DNA from: Serilophus lunatus
Taxonomy: Eukaryota > Chordata > Aves > Passeriformes > Eurylaimidae
DNA: 64,000 bases
Direction: 5' to 3'
NCBI GenBank assembly: GCA_013399895.1
Contig: VXBA01001330.1
Coordinates: 251,660 to 315,659, forward strand
In this document: positions 1 through 12,323 of the stretch, in pieces
Layout of the letters: every line of letters starts with the position of its first letter
Numbering within the stretch: position 1 is the first letter of the stretch
Program-made: the position numbers and the translations under genes
The notes under the pieces: generated by a model
Told to the model about the DNA's origin: nothing
The model's database searches: none
What the model saw: the letters and a program-made list of their open reading frames with translations, nothing else

Positions 1-107
1 CTCCTTTCACTGAGAGATTTTAAAAAATTGAACTGGTTACTGGAAAGATACAAGATTTTTAAAGTATAATCCCTGAAAAATTTTCTTTCTAAATTAGGCA
101 GATATTC
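1..107. other. Unclassified AT-rich flank
   Basis: Short AT-rich sequence before the first CR1 element. I see no gene, repeat or signal in it. Confidence 0.6.
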
Positions 108-665
108 TAGAATCATAATATGCTGAGTTGGAAGGAAGCCATCAGGATCATCAAATGCAACTCCTGGCACTGCATAGGACTCCCCAAGAATTACCATGTA
201 CCAGAGCGCACTGTGCAAATGTTTTTTAAACTCTGGCAGGCTTGGTGCTGTGACTACCTCCCTAGGGAGCCTGTTCCCATGCCCAGGCATATTCTGGGTG
301 AAGCACCTTTTCTTGACATCCAACCTAAACTTCTCCTGACTCAGCTTCATGCCATTTTGTTGAGTCCTGTCACTGTTCACCACAGAGAAGAGGTCAGTGC
401 CTGCCCCTCCTCTCCCTGTCATGAGGAAGTTGTAACCACAATGAGGTCTTCTCTCAGTCTCCTCTTCTTCAGGCTGAACAGACCAAGTGACCTCAGCCAC
501 TCCTCATACAGCTTCCTCTCAAGGCCCTTCAGCATCCTCTGGACACTCTCTAAGAGCTTAATGTCTTTCTTATATTGCGGTGCCCAAAACTTCCCACAGT
601 AGTCGAGGTAAGTCTGCACTAGCTCAGAGCAGAGTGGGACAACCCTCTGACCAGCTGATTGTACC
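108..665 (-). mobile_element. CR1 LINE, 5'-truncated 3' end (CR1-J-like)
   Basis: This is the last half kilobase of a CR1 non-LTR retrotransposon, read on the minus strand. The frame at 619-419 translates to the end of the CR1 reverse-transcriptase protein and includes the stretch FWAPQYKKDIKLLESVQ followed by GLFSLKKRRLREDLI, which is typical of CR1 ORF2. The rest of the ORF, down to about 150, is readable only with frame changes and stops, so the copy is dead. The 3' terminus lies near 108-125, where the minus strand reads CAACTCAGCATATT followed by ATGATTCTA, matching the usual CR1 3' end. The 5' end near 665 is a truncation point, the normal result of incomplete reverse transcription. Its sequence closely follows the element at 62588-63609, so both belong to one subfamily. 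The subfamily name is from memory; the CR1 identity is secure. Confidence 0.93.
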
Positions 666-2477
666 TCAGGTATACATGCTCTTCACGTCTATTTTGACAT
701 TTCTGAAATGGTATCACCAGAGGCAGATGCGGTATGATCAGTGTTTGTGACAAATGTAAGCTTTTTCTAGTAGCTTGTGCAACCTAGAGGTGATCTCCAG
801 ACAAGCAAGGTTGCATGCTTTAGATTTTGATTTGGAATCCTCTCTAACCAAGAACAATTTAAAAACTTTTGTCTGTATTCTATACATCTTTTCTTCAGTA
901 AACATTTGAAAAGAAAGTTACCTTCCAGATTAACACAAGAAAAACAATGTATTTTTCATTCCTTATGCATACAGATCCATTGAAACAAGTTGTGTTGCAT
1001 TTGAAGATCCTTTGGTACAAAAAGACATGCATAAGTTATAAACAAATATTAATTCAATATGATGTTATTATAGCTGCCCACAGCAGAGGGTGCTAAGATC
1101 AGAGTTAACATTTGGGGCAATGGGAGCAGATTTACAACAAGCAGAGAAGGAGGTTTGTTGATTAGTGGAGCAATAAGAGCATCAGTTAACTGTCATGAAT
1201 GACACCTCTGCTAGCTTTCTTCCCCCTAAAATTCAGGTTTTTCTATAATAAAGGAGGTACAAAAACCAGAGCAAAAAAAATGATGTGTGGTTCCTTGCAT
1301 CAATAATTCTACTCAGAAATTGAATTTAACATACTAATAAAAACAAATAAGATCCAACAAGCAAGCAGACTGTGAACCTTCTTCTAGACTCAGTCTCTTT
1401 TTTCTCCCAGAAGTCGTAAATCAGTCTCAAAAAAGTGCATTTATCTCATGCCAAAAACTAGCCTTAAGTAAAAGTGGAAAATTCTGCAATACTTCTGCCA
1501 GTGAAACTGGCTGTTACTTCAATGAAAATGAGGTATCTGACTGATAGCTTAGCTTCTATTGTGTTTCAATGAAAACATATCCTTGAATTTAGAGCTGTGT
1601 AACGACATTATTACAATAAACTTGTTATTTGAAAATAGACAAACAGCTCCAAAAATATCCTGCTACCGCCACATGTTTGGCTTCATCACTTCAGTGATGA
1701 CTGAATATGTCATTAAGTTCCCCTTCCCTATAGCTACCTAGCCATTGGTTTTCACAGACTGTTAAGCTTTCTTGTGGGACAGAGTGAACTCTGAAGTATA
1801 TCTACAAGGTTTTGGAAAGATCAGAAGTTGGAAAAGGGATTACCAAGTCTTTGGCTAGTGAGTCACAATGAACTTGGAACAGGAGCAAGTGAAAATTTTT
1901 AACCGTTTGATGCAGTGTCCTCTATCAGTAGTTCTCAATCTTCCTCACACAAGGGAAGCCCTCCTAGATTCTCTGATCCCTCACTCACACCTCCACAGAA
2001 GGTAGGCTTCTCTCCCAGCGAGCTCAGGAGTAGTAGTTGGGGTCCTCCTTTTGAAACACCCTGGAAGATCTTATCCTCAGCATTAGCTCTCTGACCTCCA
2101 AGACCTGAACAGAAAGTAGACAAAGGTTAGAGGAGGAACTTTGTAAATGGAGTCAGTGGTTAATTTGAATAATTCTAAGATGGAGCTAGAGGAGTTGATC
2201 TGTGACAGCAGATATGATGTCTATTTTGGATGCACATTCCTGTGTGAAATAACTAGAATGCTTGTTAACCTATAACAGTGAAAGTCTAAAACCTGGGAGG
2301 TCAAAATACCTTCTCCCTACTTACCACAGATGTGTCCCTGCAGGTCATGACCCAATCTCACAAGATCAGCAGACCAGCAGGGCTGCCTTTATGCAGTCCT
2401 CATTCTGTGACTTTTCACCAACTGTAAGTCCAACACAAGTATTGAACAAACAATTGATAACAGTAGTTCCTTTTATT
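666..2477. other. Anonymous AT-rich DNA, no gene seen
   Basis: I see no recognisable gene, mobile element or tandem repeat. Open frames are short (about 60 codons) and resemble no family I know. There is one small inverted repeat at 1683-1700, with arms TCATCACT and AGTGATGA separated by two bases. Confidence 0.6.
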
Positions 2478-2576
2478 AAAGTAAAAAAAAAAAAAACCAC
2501 AATCAAACACACAAGCAAAAAAACTAACACCAAAAACCAGGACCAAAAAAAACAACAGAAAACAAACCAAAACCCG
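2478..2576. repeat. A-rich low-complexity tract
   Basis: About 100 bases made almost only of A with interspersed C, starting with a run of 13 A. It is followed about 50 bases later by a T/G-rich tract (2629-2668) that is roughly its reverse complement. The open frame running through the tract is compositional and not evidence of a gene. Confidence 0.85.
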
Positions 2577-2628
2577 TAAACCTCTAGCTTTACAGAAATC
2601 AGCGACCCAGAGTTGTTTTCTGCTTTCT

Positions 2629-2668
2629 AGTTTTTTGTTTGTTTGTTTTTGTTTTTGTTTTTTTTCCA
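2629..2668. repeat. T-rich (TTTG)n-like low-complexity tract
   Basis: Repeated TTTG and TTTTTG units. Together with the A-rich tract at 2478-2576 it could fold into an imperfect hairpin with a loop of about 50 bases. Confidence 0.85.
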
Positions 2669-3501
2669 GAGGAACTCCTGATTTACGCCAGAATGAGAAT
2701 TCACGTTTGGGGAGAGAACAGATGGTTCAACAGTTCTGTTTAAAAGCACTGCATACTTGTGCTGCAGAAAGACAGGAGGGAGAGGGAAAGGCTAAAAGAC
2801 AGCCTTGCAGAGGAAAGCCCTCATAGACTGTGGCTGGAAATTTGTTGGGAATTCAGGCTTTGACCAACAACGCAACTGAGGCAGCTCCCCACAGACATCT
2901 ATTTGTTTCAGCAGGAGGCTGAACAGGAATTGGGCTGATCAGCATTTTGAGGGATCTGGACTTCATCACTTTGGTGTAACATAAGATCTTTGTGCCTAAA
3001 GTCCTAGCTTCCCATCTTGTGGCAAGGTGAGAGGAATCTGTTTACTGATGATAAGCCAAAAAGAAAAGCACAATAATATTTAGTAGAGCATATACACAAG
3101 TCCTCAAGACAGAATTGCTGTTATGACAGGCATAATACTGAAACACATTTAGCTATATTTCAATTATATGTTCTTTTATTTTCCTTTCCCCTCAAAGTCA
3201 CCTCTTTCATTAGGCATGAGTGTTCACTGAAGAGACAAGACAAGTAGTAAATAAAATGCAATGAAAGGTGTTTTACCAACAACCCCTCTCTTCAACCCTT
3301 CTTTTCAACCCCTCTACATAGTTCCCTCAACCTTAAAATTTAGGGGAATAAAGACCAGGTTTTCTGTGTTGACAATGAAAAGGATATACATTAAATGTCA
3401 ATTCTATAGGAAAGAAGAGACTTAAAGAAAGAAACCCATAAAAGGAAATGCACCACATTCTTCCACCCTCTACCCTAACAAATCCAATTAAACTTGCCAA
3501 G

Positions 3502-3516
3502 ACACACACACACACA
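3502..3516. repeat. (AC)7 microsatellite
   Basis: Seven AC units plus a terminal A. It is short and probably only weakly variable. Confidence 0.9.
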
Positions 3517-4624
3517 TGCCGTCAATCATTCCGGATCCTATTTGCCCTATCAATATTTCAGCAGCATTTCACTCTCTCACTTTCCAGGACTATGCACACT
3601 CTACACAGCATGCACTTATTATTTTCTATGCTCTTTCCTTGCCCCTCTTAATCAGTCACAACAAGCCACATTCATTACTTTCCTGTTAAGCTACACCAAA
3701 CCAGCTGGTAAGCTGGCAAAGCAGAGCTTCTTTTTGTTCCATTGATGGTTTGGGGCTTAGTTGGTTCTTGAGGAGTTTTTGTTATTTGTTTGTGGATATG
3801 TTTGGTTTGGGTTTTTTTTAAAGGGTGAAATTCAGGATGCAAAATGTGGCTGTTTATGTACAAAAGGACACTGATACAGAGAAATTGTGACTGTGCTTAT
3901 AAAACAGTTTTGCTCATTGTGAAATACTACTATCCTATTGAAGTGGCCTCATTTTAAAGAGCACGAGAAAAATAGACTCAGAATTTCTGATAACAAGAGA
4001 GTCAAAAGTTCTCCAGAGACTTACATACCTAACGTGGGCATTCTCAAAGCTTGCCCTAGACACGATACCATTATCAAAGTAACTTCAGTAATTTGGACTT
4101 GTGTTCTTACAGAAGCTGTTCTGGCTTCAGAACAGAACTCAATCTCCTTAACAGGAAGGGGAGAGACATAATGGCTTTTCATTCTGTCTATCTTGTGCAG
4201 GCCTGAGGGTACTCCTAGGGCTGCCCTTTGAACCATGGACATACACAGTTACTCATTTTCAAAGACAAGGATTATTTTGGGTGCACTGGAAAGACCACAG
4301 TCACATATTGTGCCAGTATAATAGCAGGTCAATCGACTTCCTCTTCAAATTCTCACTTGATATCACAAAGTAAAACGTATGGAAACCTAACATGATGGAA
4401 AATTTCACCAACTGTTGGGCTGTCTTTACTGACATTACAGGCAGTGACCTAAAGTATCTCCAATAGAATGGCTGAGCTTTCAGGCAGGCAGCAGCTATTC
4501 CAGCTGAGCCAAGTGTCTATCTGTCTTTTCCAGTGTTCCCATGTCCTGAACTGCTCCAGTACTGAGTGGACTCCAAGCTTGAAAGTGTGTTCCAGCTGTG
4601 GGTTCCTATTCCATCCCTAGGACA

Positions 4625-4656
4625 TTTTTCTTTTTTTCTTTTTTTTTTTTTTCTTC
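4625..4656. repeat. T-rich homopolymer tract
   Basis: Almost pure T interrupted by single C bases. The longest run is about 12-14 T. Confidence 0.9.
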
Positions 4657-7600
4657 CAAAAAGGTCTGAAGAGCTGACATTGCAGTCTCATGTCCATAAA
4701 AGATGGCTGGAGTGCACAAATGAAATGGCACAAAAATACACTGGTGACCACTGTATGTGCTGCCACAGCCACCAGACAATAAAGACCAATCATGCAACTT
4801 GATATATCTGGCTCTGAATAGATATGACTAGATCCTAATGATCAGTCTGATCTTCAAATCCAAACAGAAATTGGAAAAGGTTAAAACATTTCTTTCTTTT
4901 GCAAGAAAGATTCTTAGTTTTCTGGAATCATAGTCTTCCACCTACTAAGATGTAACTTCTGGGTCTAAAAATGCATTTCAGTCTCCAAAGTCCCACCTTC
5001 TGCTTTCAAACATGCTCCCAAAAACTGTCTTTCTATATGACCAGCCTAACCCCCAATGAAATTTCCATCTGCTACTGCACAAAATTTGAATTCTAAGATT
5101 ATAAAACTTCTCATGTTATCAGTAAAAAAAAGAATCAGAGATGAAGACTCATGGTTTAAATGCAACTATTACACAAAATTAATTCAAAAATTGACTTTGC
5201 AGCTCCAGTTTCATTTAAATACTAAGGAATGCTGAGCAGCCAATAGCAGGAGAGAGTTCATCTGAATATCCTGAGTTAATTTCCCATTATGGTGAGAACT
5301 GACAAGTACATTCCCTTGGAGGACCTTGCTTTGCTTCCTCATGCTGAGGCCTAGCACATAGTCCTCTGGGATCCATGGGAATACCTGCTTGATCATGCCT
5401 TGAAAGTGCAAGCAAGGCCAACTACATGTTGGCCCACAACATGTACATGTTGGCCTACAGCAACTACAGCCTCCTCTGACAACAGTCACACTCCTAATCA
5501 TTTGAGATTGAGATGAGATCAAAAGACCTGCATAAATAGACAGGCTTGTCATTTAGATAGTTTGCTGCTTCTTTTCAGCAGTCTAGCTGGAGATCTAAAC
5601 TCTGAAGAACCACAAACCCTCATCTAAAAGGGAGTTTGTCCTGTTTAGAGCTCCCTTGAAGCAATGCTTCCCAAAAGCATGAAGGAAGCTGTGTAAACTT
5701 GAACCCAGAGTGAAAAAAATGGAAAAACCTCACTCTGCAAAGTTACAGATTTAATATAGGCCTCAAAGTTTAGAAAACAAACATTCTTGAAGGTGCTGTC
5801 AAGAAACTGTTTCTTCCCCAACTCTCTCAGTATTTTCCACTTTTTAAATTTTAAAACATTTTCTTGCACAAGGCAGAAATCCAGACTTTGTGGGGATAGA
5901 GGAAGAAAAGGGGAGAAAAGAAATCATTGGTCCCCCAGCCAATTATCTATCATATAGATATTATATCAATCATTAGTGTTTACTCACATTTCTAATAAGG
6001 TCATCTGCCAAACACAAACACTGCTTGCTGCAATAGCAAGGAAGAACTAAAGCCAAAGAGAACTCCTGAATGAGTCACAATCAGAATTGACCATAGATAA
6101 CTTGGAAAATATTGACTGCAATGTGACCTGTTTCCTACATTTGGTGAGCAATGTGTGATTTCCACATAAATTGGAAAATGACTTTACGACTGAAAAGAAA
6201 TCACAGTTGTGCAGGCACACAGTTTGACTGCCAACTACTTCTCCCTGGTAACATGAACTCAGCTGAATTGGGGATTGTCTGGAGGCCTCCAGGGCAGTAG
6301 CAAACATGGCATCAAATGACTCCAGGACAGCCTTTTCAGAGAAAGAGGCTTGACACAGAACGATGCTGTGAGTCACCCTGTAGATGGTTTTATGTACAGT
6401 GTTTGTGGGCAACCAGTGCAAAAAAAGAGCTGAAGAGCATTCAAGAATGTAGCTGGCAAGGTGCTGATGTGTGATACTAATAAAAATATTACCCTTTTTC
6501 TCAGCCATGGTTTCAGTAAGGGGTCACTTGCTGCGACGTGTAGAATTTCTTTAGAGTGCTGCATCTTTCACACTGTTTTTGGGAACACAACGGGTAATTC
6601 TCCAAAAGCATGATTAATTAAAATAACTATCACATGTATTTATCTGATGGTAGAAACCATGTGTACACAAACAGCAATCCTGGCCTCAGTTTACAACCAG
6701 GCCACTTGCTTTCAACTGCATAAATTATGTTAAGAGGTAAAAATCACAGCTGAAAGGAGTAAAGCTCCCTCTGCTTATCCTGGAAGTGAGAGTACTGAAG
6801 TACTCAGCAGGACAGATTTGGCCTTGCAGGAATCTTGCATTCATATTTCTTATAATGGGTGCTCATGGAATGTAGAGAGAGTGAGGCAACCAAAAATGGG
6901 TTCCTAAAGCCAGTACCCTGAACAGGGAGCAAATTAAGCTTGCCAACCGGGAGTTCAGAGAAGACTATATTTTCTGATTCACCATGCCTCTTTGCAATTT
7001 AGAAATACATCTTTCAGGACCTTGATAACTAGCATTTAAAAAGCTCACAGTCTTGAATATGACGCTTGGAATTACAATCCTACTTTTCAGAAATGAGGAA
7101 GAGCTTTGGTCTTTTCTAACACACTCTAGAAGAGCACATGCTCTGTTTCAATCCACCAGCCTAGCTTTGTTGGTCATTTGACAACATTAGCATCAATAGG
7201 TTTTATGGGTCACAGCCAAATGGGATTTTGAGAATCTAAACAGTTTGTTGTTGGACTTCTTGGTGAGAATTGCCTTGTTCTCCTGTCATTTCATCTTCCC
7301 AATGAGTCTACCATCCTTTCCATGCCTTTATTACTTCTTCATGCATTTACCTTTAACCAGTTAGCTACCACACTAGGTGCCATTTTGAAGCTTTGATCTC
7401 AATTGATATTACCATCAAGTAGACACTTTATGTGCTCCTTGGTCAAAAAAAGAGGAGGATCTTCTCGCAGATTTATTGTTTTGCCTGCTTCATCACACCA
7501 CTCACTACCTGAAAACTGATCCTCATTTTTACAATTTATAGCCATCAAAATATGAGCAACACCTGCATGTTTTATGGTGAAGCAGCCCCTTACCGCTAAT

Positions 7601-10600
7601 GGACTTTGAGTAAATGGAGCAATGTATTCCTTCCCCAATTATTTAATCAAATTGAAAATTATTGCTAACACAGCAACTGGACAAGCTGCCATTTATCCAA
7701 TGAACAAAACTCCACAATGAATGAACCATTATCTCCCTTCCTTCCATTTTCTGACCTCGTTGTTACAAATTAGGCGCAGTTAGTATAAATCATGATCTAG
7801 GATTCATATTTGAAGAAGATAGTAATTTCAGACTTGAATTTAACTCAGAACTTTCCCTGCAGGAGTATACGTGGACATGGAACAGGATTGGAATGGTTCA
7901 TTCAAAAGGTGGTAGCCAGATACAGTCTGTGTCTGAGCTTTGCATTGTGTAGTTATTTAGATCAAATTCAGTTTCAGAGCTGCCTCTGTCTGGCTCCCTT
8001 TCCACAGAACAACTGATTCTTCAAGAAGGTGTTCTGGAAAAGATTAATTAATCCTTTAAATTAATGTTTAAATTAATTTTAATTAAAGTGTGTTCCTACT
8101 ACCATGTTATGAAAGACATCTAGAGAAAAGGTTTCCAAATTAGGAACATATCCATCAGTCAAAAAACTGATATGACTAGGTACCAGTCTCTAGCACAATG
8201 CTTTCTGTCAAATTCACAATTTAACCGTTTGTTTTTACTTAAAAATGCACAACCCTACCAGCCACTCCAGACCAGTCCAAACACTGAATTATTTGAAAAG
8301 ATCTAGGCTGAGATGACACCTGCATCCTGAATATATCATCTACATGTAGCATATTAAAACGTGTATTACTTAGAGACACATTTAATGTTAATTATATTTA
8401 AAAGGGCACACACAAAGTTTCCTTTGATGAAAGATGGTAAAGTAAGATCCAGTAAAGGAATCAACACAAACGATAGAACGGAAATAAACAGAGACTCACC
8501 AAGCAACTCAATGCAACAGCAAAGTAGTCCACAGCACTATAGTCATGCCTTCACGCTAAATTCATCCCAAGCACTCAGGACATTTGTGTCAACATTTTCA
8601 TGCAGATCCACTAGGAGGACAAAAAGGTCCATGTTATGTAAAAACCTTTGCCTCCTAACTCCTCCCCAAAATGCCTATTTGACAAGGACAAGGCTGTATT
8701 AGTAAACCTCCCGTGGAGCTCTGAAAGGCTCCTTGCTTTGAAATTGCCTTGACAAAAAGGAGGAGAAACAGATGTTATTTACTCCTTCTAAGAACAAGCT
8801 CTCAAAAATGAGATTTGAAGGCCAATGGCCCTTGAACAATCCACATTCCAGATTTAGGTGCAGTTTACACGCCAATAGAGGCTAGGGGGCTGAATCAGGA
8901 ACAGCACCACTGAGAGTTGTGCATCCACACAATGGGTGCAAACTGCAGAGGGTGCTATAAATGGATGATCTGCTCCTCTAGATCCATTCCATGAATGGTT
9001 TCTGGCTTATAGGGGGGAAGGGATTTCTGCTGTGTTTGGCAAGCAGAAGCTTTTTGGAGGATGAAGAGACTCTTTTACAGGCAAGTAGAGAATAAGTTCA
9101 ACTCTTAACTTGCTGAGGTTGCCTCTAGGCAATCAACAGGGTCCTACCTAGACTAATTTGAGTGAGCTTTTCTTCTTCCCCAAAATAATTAATTTTCTTG
9201 ACCATAAAATATCAATTAAAAAAGAAATTAAAAATCATGCTAATAAAACAAAAAAACTTGGAATCCATCTGCATTTTACATTTCAGATCATCTCAACTCC
9301 ACAACCTGTAGATATTCATTTGTTTCAGCAGTTATGCAAAGCTGTTCAGACCATCATGTGCTGGGATTTATCACAGAGGGAAAGGTTTAAGGCTCTTCTG
9401 AACTAAAAGAATCCCAAAGTCTCAGTTCCTAAAACGGTATTGTGCTTCCAGGCTGTAACAATAACAGTTTTTACTGCTAAGTGAATCAGCCTCTCAGATT
9501 TGTAATTTATGATAACAGCAGCACGAAAAGGCAAGCTGTGCGTGAAATGAAGTTAAATTTAGGTCTGAAACAAAGGGTGCTCCACAGAATAGAGGGTCAG
9601 CTGAAATACATATTGGAGGCCTATGGAGAGCTATGTTTTGATCCAAACAAAGTAGCAAGACTCAGGGAACATGGGGTCCAATTCCAGCAGATTTCCTACA
9701 GGTCACTGAAAAAATTACCTACCTTCTTTCTGTCTTGATTTCCCCAGTGGTGTCACAAGATGGTTGTGACAAGACCACTTGGGAAGACATTAAGTTTCTA
9801 AAATCACGGACAACGTATGAAGAGCAAGATGCTGCTCTTTCAACAGTTGCAGATGAGCACAACTCCAAATGCTTCTCACACACAAACTGCTTTTCATAAG
9901 TGAGATATTTTAAATGTGATCATCATAGCTCAAGAGTGTTAATTAAACCTACTGAAAACATTGACAGTTTTGTCTGAGTTAAGACACACTGGAGTCTGGC
10001 CCTGGACACAGAGAGCAGGTCTCAGAGTTCTCATTTTCACAGCTTGCTCACATATATGCCAATGCAAGCTGCTTGTTTAGTTACTACCTTACGCACTATA
10101 TGTAATCAGAAATATTTCAGCTGATAAAGTTACAAATGCCAAATTAAGCTAAAAATTACAGGCATAAAATGTGACTTTTACAACTTTCCATGATACTTCA
10201 GTGCTTATATTTGGGTTACAATTTTCTTCTTCCAATTTAAATGTTTCGCTTTACAAAGCATTACAAAGCACAGCCTGAGTGAAATCTCTCTTAATGTTGC
10301 TTTACTTGTGTGAAAGAAAGAAATGACCAGTTTACCATCTCAGAACCACATCTGTGTAGCTGCATGGGTGAGGGCAGTGCCCAGCTACGAAAATTGTGCT
10401 TAATAATAAAATTGTAGGCAATTAAAATATTTTCAATAGCCTCCTAGAAAAGAGGTAGAGGGAAGGGGAAAGGAAGGGTATTTGAATTCCAGCTAATCCC
10501 TGCCGCACCACAACATACTATTTCACCGTCTGCCCTGAAGGACCTATTAATTACGACTGTTTCTGAGTTACAAGTGAAATCAGTCCATCAGAAAGTCACA

Positions 10601-12271
10601 AACATCACACTTCCATACCTCAGTCTTGAGCTACTCAGACAGAATGCTCCAAGACAGAGATCAAAGGTGTCCATCATACTTCCTAAATATTTAGACCAAG
10701 TATATTAAAAGACATGATGGATCCTGTAACATCACTTTTTTCTTAGCTATGGATATGAGCTGTAATTTTATTTTAAAAAATGTATTTTTATTTCTCTGTC
10801 AAGAGCAAGAAGAATACCTGAAGGCTTTGACAGAAATAACACAAATTTTTGCCAAGATCAAGTACATTTGTTACTACTTGTTTGTTCTCTTCAGAACAAA
10901 TCACACATAAACAAACCACAACCAAACCATCCTGGGACAAAATCAGGCTCAAATAATGCTTAGACATTATTCTCTTCCAGAAGTCATTGCAGCAATACAC
11001 TTTGCTCAGCTCTTGAGATGTTATTATATCCTTACAGTAGTTTTCAACTAAGCACTAAACAAGTTCTTCGTCAACTCCTTTATGACTCCCACATAGTGTA
11101 AAGTAACATAATACATTCTTATCTAAAGTTGAAAAACAAACACAGTCAGATAATCAATTTTTTTCAAACTACAGAAAAGTATGCATCATGTGAAAACACT
11201 TGCCAGAAGCATGCCTTTCTATTGCAAAGGTACGATCATTGTGACATATAAGTAATATGGGTAAGCCTGACCTGTTAATTTCAAAAGGGGCTTAAAATGT
11301 GGGTGCAACAAAAGGTAAAAATTAAAATTTCTACAGCAATGATGACTCCTGACTGTGACATTTCCTGCATATTTTTAGGCAGACAACAGAGATCAGAAAC
11401 TCCATCTGAACAAATTTTTGTAGAAGGAACTTCAACATTCTCCAAATCATGAAAAAGTTACATTTCTCATACTTAACATTGCTTTACAAAGACAGGAATG
11501 GAGACAGAAAAGAGTGCTGCCAGAAGGCAGTGAAAGGGTTAATTGCTTTGAGCATTATGTGTGATATGTGGTCAGACACTACCTATCCATCCCCAGCATG
11601 AACTATGTCACCAAGTTTGTGACTTAAACATGTGTAGTTGCTAAGCAATATCCAGTCACAAGGTTTCCTGTAATCCATACCATTTGCCATTTTACTAGAG
11701 ATGTGCTGTGGTCATTTTGCTAACACGATACCTGCATTCCCATGCTGTACAATAAAGTTCATATTTTGGCAAAATATAGGGCTGACGTTTTCAGGTCTTG
11801 TAAAATAAATTGTTAGAATCCTTTCTCTTAAAAAAAATTTAGTCAGTTATGTCTACAAGTCTTAATATCTTCTCTTCTTCTCCTTAGCCTAAGTCCACCC
11901 AGCTCTGATGGCATGCACCCGGACCCTTCATTTTACATGACATCTTTACATGCTATAAAGAATATTATTTTTGAAGGAGGGGGGAAGGAGAGAAAGCTGA
12001 CCTGCCTTCTTGCAAAGACAGGTTTGAAAGGCAAACCAAATTGCTAGGACTGAGCAGACCATGCAGGGAGGTTCCTTGCATATGTACAAATTCTTGGCTT
12101 TATTCTTGGCTTTAAGCAATCAGTCCTGTTTGACATATGCCTCAGCAGCCAAAATTCTATTTTTTGGTGCATAATGAAGTGATCATCCTAAACAGAAACG
12201 TATGGTTTCCTGAGACACACAAGAATACCCAGATCACTTCTGCAAGCTTGTAAGCTGACGGGACACTTGAA

Positions 12272-12272
<1 letters not shown>

Positions 12273-12321
<49 letters not shown>
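12273..12321. repeat. Poly(A) run of 49 bases
   Basis: Forty-nine consecutive A bases, by far the longest homopolymer in the window. The 30 bases before it contain no AATAAA signal and no recognisable transcript, so the run gives no support for a processed pseudogene. Runs of this length are prone to assembly error and to length variation. Confidence 0.95.

Positions 12322-12323
<2 letters not shown>

Larger units (their letters stand above)
2669..12272. other. Anonymous AT-rich DNA with short simple repeats
   Basis: I recognise no gene or interspersed element here. Local items are an (AC)7 tract at 3502-3516, a T-rich tract at 4625-4656, two copies of TACATGTTGGCC at 5423-5434 and 5444-5455 (21-base period), an AT-rich block with repeated TTAATTAA-like words near 8040-8095, and ATTACAAAGC doubled near 10250-10270. 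A 153-codon minus-strand frame at 6508-6047 is discussed as a weak finding. Other open frames are short and unrecognisable. Confidence 0.55.

Noticed and set aside
120..602. 160-codon plus-strand open frame
   Set aside because: It is the antisense of the CR1 3' end, which is read on the minus strand.
7399..7638. Minus-strand 79-codon frame with protein-like composition and a donor-like CAG/GTAGTGAGT inside
   Set aside because: There is a stop codon directly upstream, no ATG at its start, no matching acceptor or neighbouring exon, and I could not recognise any family.
11500..12321. Processed pseudogene ending in the 49-A run
   Set aside because: No AATAAA sits 10-30 bases before the run, and no coding-like sequence was recognised upstream.
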